From a bacterium (GTDB lineage: Bacteria; Nitrospinota_A; UBA7883; JACRGQ01): DNA of 10,214 nucleotides. Below the pieces are notes generated by a model. The model had not been told where the DNA came from, ran no database searches, and worked only from the letters and a program-made list of their open reading frames with translations. Numbering within the stretch: position 1 is the first letter of the stretch; the number at the start of each line of letters is the position of its first letter. The stretch lies in NCBI GenBank assembly GCA_021815535.1, contig JAKAGL010000063.1, positions 1 to 10,214 of the forward strand, in the 5' to 3' direction. The position numbers and the translations under genes are program-made. Shown here one piece after another: positions 1 to 6,582 of the stretch.

Positions 1-581
1 TGATAGAGGTCGTTGCCTTCGGGGGTACGTTCACCAACGCCGGCAAACACCGAGAACCCGCCATGTTCTTTGGCGATATTATGTATGAGTTCCTGAATGA
101 GCACGGTCTTGCCTACGCCCGCGCCGCCGAAAAGACCGGTTTTGCCGCCTTTCAGGTACGGTTCGAGAAGGTCGATGACCTTAATACCGGTTTCCAGTAT
201 TTCGGCGCTGGTGTCCTGGTCTTCAAAACTCGGGGCGGAACGGTGAATCGGGTCAAGACGGTCGTACTTCACCGGCCCAAGGCCGTCAACCGGCTCGCCG
301 ACGACGTTAAGAATTCGGCCCAAAACGCCGCGGCCTACCGGAGCCGATATCGGCCGTCCGGTGTCAGTTGCTGTCATCCCCCGCACCATGCCATCGGTCG
401 TTTGCATTGCGATGGCACGCACTGAGTTCTCGCCCAGATGGCTGGCGACTTCGGCCACCACGCGGCCATTGCCGCCGCCGAGGTCGACATCCAGCGCGTT
501 CAGGATCGCCGGAAGTTGTCCCGCGGGAAACTCCAGATCGAGAACCGGTCCGACTATTTGGGTAACTTTGCCCTTGCTCAT
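1..581 (-). CDS. atpD: F1 ATP synthase subunit beta, 5' part only
   Basis: Catalytic beta subunit of the F1 head, which makes or hydrolyses ATP at the alpha/beta interfaces. Only the first 193 codons are in the window; the gene continues past the left edge. The start is ATG at 581, preceded on the minus strand by GGAGG (587-591) with 5 nt spacing. The protein opens MSKGKVTQIVGPVLDLEF, the usual beta-barrel crown domain. It then shows the P-loop GGAGVGKT at residues 152-159, with Lys158 as the phosphate-binding lysine, and GVGERTPEGNDLY just before the edge, which contains the catalytic-glutamate region of the family. It lies 18 nt downstream of atpG in the same operon. atpC (epsilon) would be expected next, outside the window. 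Identity is certain; the rest of the protein cannot be judged. Confidence 0.98.
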   Translation of the reverse strand, partial: MSKGKVTQIVGPVLDLEFPAGQLPAILNALDVDLGGGNGRVVAEVASHLGENSVRAIAMQTTDGMVRGMTATDTGRPISAPVGRGVLGRILNVVGEPVDGLGPVKYDRLDPIHRSAPSFEDQDTSAEILETGIKVIDLLEPYLKGGKTGLFGGAGVGKTVLIQELIHNIAKEHGGFSVFAGVGERTPEGNDLY

Positions 582-599
582 GTATTCCTCCGTCAAGAA

Positions 600-1463
600 T
601 CAGCTTTTGAGAGCATCCGCTCCCGAGACGATTTCTATTAATTCCTTCGTTATCGCCGCCTGGCGAGCGCGGTTATATTGCAATGTGAGCGCGGTAATCA
701 TTTCACCCGCGTTGCGGGTGGCGTTATCCATAGCCACCAGTTTCGAGCCGTTTTCGCTGGCCCATGATTCGATCAGCGCCTGGAAAATCTGTACTTCGAC
801 GTATTTTTCCAGAATGGCCGAAAGCACCGCCTCCCCCGACGGTTCAAACAACATGTCGCTGCCCGCAGCCTCATCCGTCTTGCCGCCGGCCGGTTCGACC
901 GGCAACAGCTGAACCGCCGTCGGATCCTGGACTGCCGCGCTGCGGAACTTGTTGTAGACCATGTATATCTTATCAACTTTTTCTTGGGTAAAGGTTTCGA
1001 TAAGATCCTTGGATATTTTCTGGGCGAACTGGTAATTTATGTCGCGCGTATAATTCACATACGCTTTTTCCATCGTTACGTTACGGCGCTTCCAGAAATC
1101 GCGCCCTTTCTTCCCGATGACGGTAACATAAATGCCCTTCCCCTCATTCTCACGAATGAGGGTATGCACCGCCTTAAAAACGTTGGCGTTGAACGCGCCG
1201 CACAGCCCTTTGTCGGAAGAGAATACGATTATCAGTATGTTTTTTTCTTCCCGCTTCGCTAATAACGGATGGGTTACTTCCTGTGAAACCGACCCCAACG
1301 CGCCCATAACTTCCGCCATTTTTGATGCATATGGGCGGGAGGCCACGACGGCTTCCTGCGCTTTGCGCAGCTTCGCCGCAGCGACCATCTTCATCGCTTT
1401 GGTGATCTGCCGGGTGCTCTTGACAGAGACAATCCGGCGTTTAATATCCCTTAAGCCCGCCAT
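600..1463 (-). CDS. atpG: F1 ATP synthase subunit gamma
   Basis: Central rotor stalk of F1: two long helices turn inside the alpha3beta3 ring and couple proton flow through Fo to catalysis. The 287-residue length is normal for the family. The N terminus (MAGLRDIKRRIVSVKSTRQI, then TKAMKMVAAAKLRKAQ) and the C terminus (YNRARQAAITKELIEIVSGA) are the two conserved coiled-coil helices; the middle holds the Rossmann-like domain with SDKGLCGAFN. The start is ATG at 1463, 2 nt after the atpA stop. No strong Shine-Dalgarno is visible (only an AAGG well upstream), so translation is probably coupled to atpA. It ends with TGA at 600-602. Confidence 0.98.
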   Translation of the reverse strand: MAGLRDIKRRIVSVKSTRQITKAMKMVAAAKLRKAQEAVVASRPYASKMAEVMGALGSVSQEVTHPLLAKREEKNILIIVFSSDKGLCGAFNANVFKAVHTLIRENEGKGIYVTVIGKKGRDFWKRRNVTMEKAYVNYTRDINYQFAQKISKDLIETFTQEKVDKIYMVYNKFRSAAVQDPTAVQLLPVEPAGGKTDEAAGSDMLFEPSGEAVLSAILEKYVEVQIFQALIESWASENGSKLVAMDNATRNAGEMITALTLQYNRARQAAITKELIEIVSGADALKS

Positions 1464-1465
1464 AT

Positions 1466-2968
1466 TTAGAACCGAGCCTTGAATTCTTCACAGGCCTGGT
1501 TAAGACCCTTCCGGTTGTCATCGTCGAGAGCTTTCTTATCGCGAATGGAGGCCAAAACCTGCGGGTGCTTGTTTTCGAGATATTGGAGGTAACCGGTCTC
1601 GAACTCGGCAATGCGCTCCACGGCGATGTCATCCATGAAACCGCTGGTCGCCAGATATATGCTCGCGACCTGCTTTTCAACCGGCAATGGCCGGTACTGT
1701 CCCTGCTTGAGCAACTCAACGAGCCGGGCGCCACGGTTGAGCTGTTGCATGGTGGCCGCGTCAAGGTCGGAACCGAACATGGCGAATGCGGCCAGTTCGC
1801 GGTACTGCGCCAGATTAAGACGGAGCGTACCGGCAACCTGCTTCATCGCCTTGATCTGGGCGGCTCCGCCGACGCGGGAGACCGAAATACCGACGTTGAT
1901 CGCGGGGCGGACGCCGGCGTAGAAGAGATCGCTTTCAAGGAATATCTGTCCGTCAGTGATCGAGATCACGTTCGTCGGGATGTAAGCGGAAACGTCGCCC
2001 GCCTGCGTTTCAATGATCGGCAACGCGGTCAGGGACCCTGCGCCCAAGTCGTCACTCACCTTCGCGGCGCGCTCCAGCAAACGGCTGTGGAGATAAAACA
2101 CGTCGCCCGGATATGCTTCACGGCCCGGCGGGCGGCGGAGCAACAACGAAAGCTGGCGGTAGGCAGCGGCATGTTTCGTAAGGTCGTCATAAACCACCAG
2201 TGCGTGGCCGCCGCTATCGCGGAAATATTCGCCTATGGCGCAGCCCGCATACGGCGCAAGGTAAAGCATTGGCGCCGGCTCGCTGGCGGTGGCGGCGACT
2301 ATGGTGGTGAATTCCATCGCCCCGGCCTCTTCCAGCTTTTTGTAGACCTGGGCCACCGTGGAGCGCTTTTGGCCGATGGCCACGTAAATGCACTTCACCC
2401 CCAGCCCTTTTTGGTTAATGATGGTGTCAATGGCCACAGCCGTCTTGCCGGTCTGGCGGTCGCCGATGATCAATTCGCGCTGGCCGCGGCCGATCGGAAT
2501 CATGGAGTCAACGGCTTTGAGGCCGGTTTGCAGCGGCTCGTGAACCGATTTGCGCTGAATAACGCCAGGGGCGATACGCTCGATGAGACCGAAGTGGGTT
2601 GTCTTGATAGGCCCCTTGCCATCGATAGGCTTGCCCAGACCGTCCACCACGCGCCCAACCAGCGCCTCGCCAACCGGCACCTGCGCTATACGGCCGGTCC
2701 GTTTTACCTCATCGCCTTCTTTGATGAGGGTATCTTCGCCGAAAAGAACGGCGCCGACATTGTCTTTTTCAAGGTTGAGCGCCATACCCATAATACCGCC
2801 CGGAAATTCCAGCAGTTCCCCGGACATGGCATTCTCAAGGCCATAAATGCGGGCGATACCATCACCGACGGAGACAATCGTCCCCACTTCCTTGAGTTCG
2901 ACGCCTTTCTCGAACCCCTGGATCTCTTTTTTAATTAATGCGCTTATCTCTTCTGCCCGGATAGCCAC
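1466..2968 (-). CDS. atpA: F1 ATP synthase subunit alpha
   Basis: Non-catalytic nucleotide-binding subunit alternating with beta in the F1 hexamer. At 500 residues it is close to the usual 500-515. The N terminus (AIRAEEISALIKKEI) is the segment that contacts delta. The P-loop GDRQTGKT is at residues 169-176, and the SRVGGAAQ motif supplies the arginine finger (Arg365) to the neighbouring beta site. The C-terminal helical domain ends in CEEFKARF. The start is GTG at 2968, not ATG: an AGGAGG (2977-2982 on the minus strand) sits 8 nt upstream inside the end of atpH, and the MAIRAEE-like opening fits the family. The gap to the atpH stop is 3 nt. All key residues are present and it looks fully functional. 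Confidence 0.98.
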   Translation of the reverse strand: MAIRAEEISALIKKEIQGFEKGVELKEVGTIVSVGDGIARIYGLENAMSGELLEFPGGIMGMALNLEKDNVGAVLFGEDTLIKEGDEVKRTGRIAQVPVGEALVGRVVDGLGKPIDGKGPIKTTHFGLIERIAPGVIQRKSVHEPLQTGLKAVDSMIPIGRGQRELIIGDRQTGKTAVAIDTIINQKGLGVKCIYVAIGQKRSTVAQVYKKLEEAGAMEFTTIVAATASEPAPMLYLAPYAGCAIGEYFRDSGGHALVVYDDLTKHAAAYRQLSLLLRRPPGREAYPGDVFYLHSRLLERAAKVSDDLGAGSLTALPIIETQAGDVSAYIPTNVISITDGQIFLESDLFYAGVRPAINVGISVSRVGGAAQIKAMKQVAGTLRLNLAQYRELAAFAMFGSDLDAATMQQLNRGARLVELLKQGQYRPLPVEKQVASIYLATSGFMDDIAVERIAEFETGYLQYLENKHPQVLASIRDKKALDDDNRKGLNQACEEFKARF

Positions 2969-2971
2969 TTT

Positions 2972-3517
2972 CTAAGCCTCCTGTTCCAATTTAACTTTCA
3001 GTGCCTTCAGTTGGTTGCTCATGCTCCCGTCATATACCTTGCTGCCGAGGCGCGCGACCAATCCCCCGATAAGGGTTTTGTCAACGACTGCTTCGACTTT
3101 CGCTTTTTTACCAGTCAGCTTGGAAAATATTGTTTCCAAGACTCCCACCTCATCCGTATTAAGAAGGAACGCGCTGCGTACCCGCACACTTTGCCGCCCC
3201 AGCTTTTCATCGAGCATGGTATCGTATGCATCGGCAATATCAGTAATGAACCCGATACGGCCGCGGCGTTGTATAACCTCAAGCGAGCGCCGGGCGGAAG
3301 CGGAAAGTCCCAATTTATCCACAATTCCCTTGAGAATGCGCTGTTTGTTCTCATTGGGCAAAGCGGGATGGTTTAGCATTTTTCTCAGGTCGCCGTTTTC
3401 AGCGTACACTTCGGCAAACTGCCGGAGGCCGACCCCAACGGTTTCCATCTCTTTGGCATCCTTCACCGCGCTAATAATGGCGTCGGCATACGGAACCGCG
3501 ATCTTCTTGTCCCTCAC
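2972..3517 (-). CDS. atpH: F1 ATP synthase subunit delta
   Basis: Delta (OSCP-type) subunit on top of F1, joining the alpha subunits to the b/b' peripheral stalk. 181 residues, typical length. The N-terminal helical bundle begins at about residue 7 with PYADAIISAVKDAKE. The conserved C-terminal signature is clear around residues 145-170 (VDKTLIGGLVARLGSKVYDG, then SMSNQL). The start is GTG at 3517: its first three bases form GTGA with the atpF stop TGA, a 4-nt overlap that implies coupled translation. The sequence just upstream is G-rich (GGGGGG) and may serve as a weak ribosome binding site. Its 3' end carries the AGGAGG for atpA. Confidence 0.96.
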   Translation of the reverse strand: MRDKKIAVPYADAIISAVKDAKEMETVGVGLRQFAEVYAENGDLRKMLNHPALPNENKQRILKGIVDKLGLSASARRSLEVIQRRGRIGFITDIADAYDTMLDEKLGRQSVRVRSAFLLNTDEVGVLETIFSKLTGKKAKVEAVVDKTLIGGLVARLGSKVYDGSMSNQLKALKVKLEQEA

Positions 3518-4077
3518 TGGCGGCCCCCCACGTTCTGCGCATACAGCTTTACCGCGCCGCGATGATCGGTTTCATTCACGTTCTTCTTTAACATTTCGGC
3601 GGCCATGGCCACCGCCATTTCCACCGCTTCCCTCTTGAGGTTGTTGCGCGCCTTAATGGTTTCGCTCTCCATTTCAGCCTGAGCCTTGTCCAACAGGCGG
3701 CGGGAAGCGGCTTCCGCTTCCGCAATAATCTGTTTTCTCAACCTCTCTCCTTCGTCTACTGCGTCTTGACGAATACGGGTGGCTTCGGATTCAAACGCCT
3801 TGAGCTTGCCCTCCATCTCGGCAAAGCGAGAAAGAGATTCTTTGCGGGCGCGCTCGGCATCATCCATCTGCTGCTGAAGAAGCTCGGAACGTTGCTTCAA
3901 AGCCGGAATAATGAAACGGAATATGATCCACAACAAACCAGCCAACAATATGGCGAAGTTGACGATCCATGAACCGTCACGCTTTAATTCAAAGTGATCG
4001 GCATGCTCAAGCCCGCTGGCAAACGCCGGGGCAGCGGTCAACACAGCGCACAGGAAGAAAGCGGCTACTTTTTTCAT
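3514..4077 (-). CDS. atpF: Fo ATP synthase subunit b, with N-terminal signal peptide
   Basis: Peripheral-stalk b subunit that holds F1 static against the membrane sector. 187 residues, longer than the 155-160 of simple b subunits because of an N-terminal signal peptide: MKK, a hydrophobic core, then APAFA|S with a likely cut near residue 20. The membrane helix follows at about 37-60 (WIVNFAILLAGLLWIIF, then Pro58). From about 62 to 165 comes a charged alanine-rich coiled coil (QQQMDDAERARKESLSRFAE and onward). The start is ATG at 4077, overlapping the atpF' stop as ATGA, with a GAGGTG ribosome binding site (4083-4088) 5 nt away. Signal-bearing b subunits are, to my knowledge, found in several delta-proteobacterial-type lineages, so this is a lineage trait rather than an error. 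The C terminus overlaps atpH by 4 nt. Confidence 0.93.
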   Translation of the reverse strand: MKKVAAFFLCAVLTAAPAFASGLEHADHFELKRDGSWIVNFAILLAGLLWIIFRFIIPALKQRSELLQQQMDDAERARKESLSRFAEMEGKLKAFESEATRIRQDAVDEGERLRKQIIAEAEAASRRLLDKAQAEMESETIKARNNLKREAVEMAVAMAAEMLKKNVNETDHRGAVKLYAQNVGGRQ

Positions 4078-4505
4078 CCACGCACCTCACGACCAAGAAG
4101 CCGGATGGCCATTTCGCGGGAAAGCTTTTCGGTTTCCCCTTTGAGGCCGACTTCGGCCCCCTTGATATCGGCTTTGATTTTTGCAAGAGCAGCCTCAACC
4201 GTCTCGGCATAGCGCTGACGGGCGTCTTTCAATATATTTTCCTGTTCCGCGGCGGCCGACTGCCGGGCAGCAATAAGGATGGCAGAGGTGGCCCGCTTGG
4301 CTTCCAGCCCGCGCTCTTCATACTCCTTCAAGGCCTTCGCGGCATCAGCGGCAGCCTTGACTGCATCGGTTGACAATCCCTTAAGGGTCTTGTTCCGGCG
4401 ATCAACTATTTCCATGATTGGTTTGAAAAGGAAATAATTAAGGAACAAAATCATGACGAAAAAATTGACCAGTTGGATCAGAAACGATGCATTCAACTCT
4501 ATCAT
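4074..4505 (-). CDS. atpF': Fo ATP synthase subunit b' (second b-type stalk subunit)
   Basis: Second b-type peripheral-stalk subunit, expected to form a heterodimer with the b subunit encoded next. 143 residues with no signal peptide. A single membrane helix at about 8-28 (FLIQLVNFFVMILFLNYFLF) is followed by the family motif KPIMEIVDRR and then a long charged helix to the C terminus. The start is ATG at 4505, with AAGGTG (4517-4522 on the minus strand) 11 nt upstream; this is the first gene of the operon. Having b' first, with no a (atpB) or c (atpE) gene ahead, means the proton channel subunits must be encoded elsewhere in the genome. b versus b' naming rests on gene order and length. Confidence 0.9.
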   Translation of the reverse strand: MIELNASFLIQLVNFFVMILFLNYFLFKPIMEIVDRRNKTLKGLSTDAVKAAADAAKALKEYEERGLEAKRATSAILIAARQSAAAEQENILKDARQRYAETVEAALAKIKADIKGAEVGLKGETEKLSREMAIRLLGREVRG

Positions 4506-4569
4506 TTGCTTACTTACACCTTAGCATTTACCTGCGGCGCACACGAGCCGCGGCAAACACGGTATGGCT

Positions 4570-4599
4570 CTCCCCTAAACTGTTTGGACCAAGGGGGAG
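4570..4599 (-). repeat. Inverted repeat in atp leader
   Basis: On the minus strand CTCCCC and GGGGAG can form a 6-bp stem (4594-4599 with 4570-4575) enclosing an 18-nt loop. The loop contains the perfect dyad TTGGTCCAA. The repeat lies about 65 nt before the atpF' start. It has no U-tract, so it is not a standard terminator. It could be an mRNA leader hairpin or a protein-binding site; nothing in the sequence decides. Confidence 0.4.
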
Positions 4600-4714
4600 T
4601 CTCTTACAGTCCCCCCCCGAACCGTTTCAAGGCCGTAATACTACCAAGAAAACCGCCATCTTTAAACAACGATTTTTTCATAAAATGAAAGTTTATTTTA
4701 ATGCCGTCCGATAA

Positions 4715-4727
4715 GCGGTTTTACCGC
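4715..4727 (-). terminator. Small hairpin just after the permease stop, possible weak terminator
   Basis: GCGGT-AAA-ACCGC on the minus strand is a perfect 5-bp stem beginning 2 nt past the permease TAG. The sequence after it (TTATCGG) has no U-run, so it does not meet the usual rho-independent pattern. It may only stabilise the 3' end of the mRNA. Confidence 0.25.
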
Positions 4728-4729
4728 CG

Positions 4730-6415
4730 CTACCCCCTTAATATCAGCAACCATACGGCGCTCACCGCAATTGTCATAGCCACTACCGGAAGGCCGATTC
4801 TGAGGAAATAAATAAAACTTACGGGGTAACCCGCCTTTTCTGAAAGGCCGGTAGTAACCACGTTTGCGGAAGCGCCCACAATGGTGGCATTCCCTCCAAG
4901 ACAGGCCCCCAAAGCAAGGGCCCACCATAAAGTCGGCGAACCGTGCAGGTTCGGCAGTTTTTCTGTCAAATAACCAACCACCGGCAACATGGTTGCCGTA
5001 TAGGGAATATTATCTATCACCGCGCTCGTCACGGCAGAAACCACCAACACCAGCATTAAGGCGGTCAACGCGCTCCCATCGGCGACCGCCAGCACCCGGT
5101 CGGCAATAAGCTGGATCAACCCGGCCCGCTCACAACCGCCTATAATAATGAAGAGCATGATGAAAAAAACGAGGGTACTCCACTCCACGTCTTTTTCCAA
5201 ATACTTCACTACGTTTTCCTTCGCGGCCAGAAGCAGAAACGCCGCCCCTCCCAATGCGGCGATGGAAGGCGCCATGTGAAGCGCCCCGTGGACAAAGAAG
5301 AGAAAAATAACCACCGCCAAAATCGACAGGGAAATCAGCAAAAGGCGGAAATCGCGGATGGCGCATTCCTTTTTCAACCTGCACTCCAGTGCGGTGAAGT
5401 CGGCCACCTTTGCGGTTAAATATTCGTGTCGGTAGGCGCGTTGCATCATGAAAACAAGAAGAGCTGTCATCACCACGATGGGCGGAGTAAGATCAACAAG
5501 GAAATCGTTGAAGGTCAGCCCGGCATAGGAGCCGATCATGATGTTGGGGGGATCCCCAATGAGGGTGGCGGTGCCGCCAATGTTGCTGGCCATGATTTCC
5601 GGCATCAGTAGCGCCACCGGACTGATGCCAAGCACCAAAGCGATATCGATAGTGACCGGCGTCATCAACAACATGGTGGTGACATTGTCGAGAAAGGCGG
5701 AAGCCAACGCCGTGACCGCAATTAAAATTGCCGCAAGACGGAATGCGCTCCCTTTGGAAGCCCGAAAGCTCTGGTAGGCCAGCCATTCGAAAACGCCCGT
5801 CTCCCGCATGATGCCAACAATGATCATCATCCCAAGCAGCAGGAAAATAACGTTAAAATCGACGGCATGGATGGCGTCTTCAAATGAAAGGATAGAATAA
5901 TCGGGATTAAAGGTTCCCACCGTATAGCTTACCAGCAGCATCATCACCGCCCCCAGCAATGCGGCCAATGTGCGGTGTACCCACTCAAAAATGATCAGCG
6001 CATAGACAAACAGCAATATCCCGGAGGCGACGTAAAAAGCGGGGCCCGCCGTATGCTTGAGCGCGAATGTACCCACAAACAACGGCATGTCGCCCGAAGA
6101 TTGCGTGGTGTCCAGCGTTATTAACTGTGGCCGGAAACCGCTTTTGGAGGCCACTATTGCGATGGGGCCGCCGACAGGGGCATCGGGCGGCAACTTTATG
6201 ATGAATGAACCATTCTCGGAAGTAACATAGGATGCTCCCACCCGTCCAACGCCGGCATACTCCTTGCCGCCGATGCGTAGCGCGATTCTGGCATTATCCA
6301 CTGGTTCACCGTGTTCATCATGCACTACTCCAAAAAGGGAACCGGCGGCGAACGCAGAAACAGGAAAGACGGAAATAAAGAAAGCCACAAAAGCCAAAAA
6401 GCCGCACCGTTTCAT
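4730..6415 (-). CDS. ArsB/NhaD (SLC13-type) superfamily permease with N-terminal secreted beta domain
   Basis: Inner-membrane secondary transporter of 561 residues. Residues 1-23 are a signal peptide (MKRCGFLAFVAFFISVFPVS, then AFA|AG). Residues about 25-120 form a soluble domain resembling carboxypeptidase-regulatory/transthyretin-like folds (LFGVVHDEHGEPVDNARIAL; GSFIIKLPPDAP), presumably periplasmic. From about 125 onward come many membrane helices with the two-fold motif repeat of the ion transporter superfamily: FLDNVTTMLLMTP at 241-253 with SNIGGTATLIGDPPN at 277-291, and VIDNIPYTATMLP at about 466-478 with LGGNATIVGASANVV at 506-520. Families with these motifs include ArsB arsenite pumps, NhaD Na+/H+ antiporters, and citrate or sulfate carriers; the substrate cannot be told, and no arsenic genes are nearby. 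The start is ATG at 6415 with no clear Shine-Dalgarno, but it gives a proper signal peptide. It is divergent from the acyl-CoA synthetase operon. Confidence 0.85.
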   Translation of the reverse strand: MKRCGFLAFVAFFISVFPVSAFAAGSLFGVVHDEHGEPVDNARIALRIGGKEYAGVGRVGASYVTSENGSFIIKLPPDAPVGGPIAIVASKSGFRPQLITLDTTQSSGDMPLFVGTFALKHTAGPAFYVASGILLFVYALIIFEWVHRTLAALLGAVMMLLVSYTVGTFNPDYSILSFEDAIHAVDFNVIFLLLGMMIIVGIMRETGVFEWLAYQSFRASKGSAFRLAAILIAVTALASAFLDNVTTMLLMTPVTIDIALVLGISPVALLMPEIMASNIGGTATLIGDPPNIMIGSYAGLTFNDFLVDLTPPIVVMTALLVFMMQRAYRHEYLTAKVADFTALECRLKKECAIRDFRLLLISLSILAVVIFLFFVHGALHMAPSIAALGGAAFLLLAAKENVVKYLEKDVEWSTLVFFIMLFIIIGGCERAGLIQLIADRVLAVADGSALTALMLVLVVSAVTSAVIDNIPYTATMLPVVGYLTEKLPNLHGSPTLWWALALGACLGGNATIVGASANVVTTGLSEKAGYPVSFIYFLRIGLPVVAMTIAVSAVWLLILRG

Positions 6416-6582
6416 TGCGCCACAGGATACGCCACGAAGCGGCGGAGGTGCAATACGGAAGCGCGATGGCCTGTTACTTTACAGATTCACCATTAGCCAA
6501 GATGCTTAAAAAAGGATAATATAGGCGCAAGAGAAGTAGCCGCCGGGATGCCTTAACCGCGTATGCGAAGGACAGTAAACCA
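6416..6582. promoter_or_regulatory. Divergent intergenic region between permease and acyl-CoA ligase operon
   Basis: This 167-nt region must drive both the permease (minus) and the ligase operon (plus). Its AT-rich centre reads GGATAATATAGG at 6514-6525. GATAAT (6515-6520) is a fair -10 box for the plus direction, with TTAGCC 16 nt upstream as a poor -35. Read from the other strand the same patch gives TATATT, so it may serve both directions. No strong -35, sigma-54 GG/GC pair or clear operator palindrome is visible. An AAGGA ribosome binding site (6568-6572) stands 10 nt before the ATG at 6583. Confidence 0.4.

Larger units (their letters stand above)
4506..4729 (-). promoter_or_regulatory. 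Leader/promoter region of the atp operon
   Basis: No credible gene lies in this 224-nt stretch; it separates the permease stop from atpF' and must hold the operon's promoter. Reading the minus strand, a possible promoter is TTGAAA - 16 nt - TGTAAG (roughly 4604-4631), but it is only a partial match. Downstream is structured sequence: a run of eight G (4611-4618), then CTCCCCC (4593-4599), then GGGGAG (4570-4575), plus the short dyad TTGGTCCAA (4584-4592) and a GAGCC/GGCTC pair (4545-4549 with 4566-4570). The C-rich block can pair with either G-rich block. The function of these structures is inferred only. Confidence 0.4.

Noticed and set aside
361..912. A 183-codon plus-strand frame over atpD/atpG
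   Set aside because: It is the complement of the atpD start, the atpD-atpG junction and the atpG 3' end; the composition is Ser/Arg/Ala-rich with no family match and no ribosome binding site of note.
1565..2938. A 457-codon open frame on the plus strand, fully antisense to atpA
   Set aside because: The translation is rich in Arg, His and Gly with no recognisable motif, and the opposite strand carries a certain atpA with normal codon use. Long antisense frames arise readily from GC-rich codon bias.
3015..3638. A 207-codon plus-strand frame across atpH and the atpF 3' end
   Set aside because: It is a shadow of two well-supported subunit genes; the product is Ser/Arg/Pro-rich and ends in a proline tract typical of antisense reading.
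4473..4714. Short plus-strand frames of 71 and 75 codons in the atp leader
   Set aside because: There is no ribosome binding site; they overlap the atpF' start, and the products contain low-complexity proline and serine stretches. The region is better explained as the operon's leader.
4730..6415. Assignment of the permease as an arsenite pump (ArsB)
   Set aside because: The shared motifs occur across the ion transporter superfamily, and no arsR, arsC or arsA gene is nearby, so the specific substrate is not supported.
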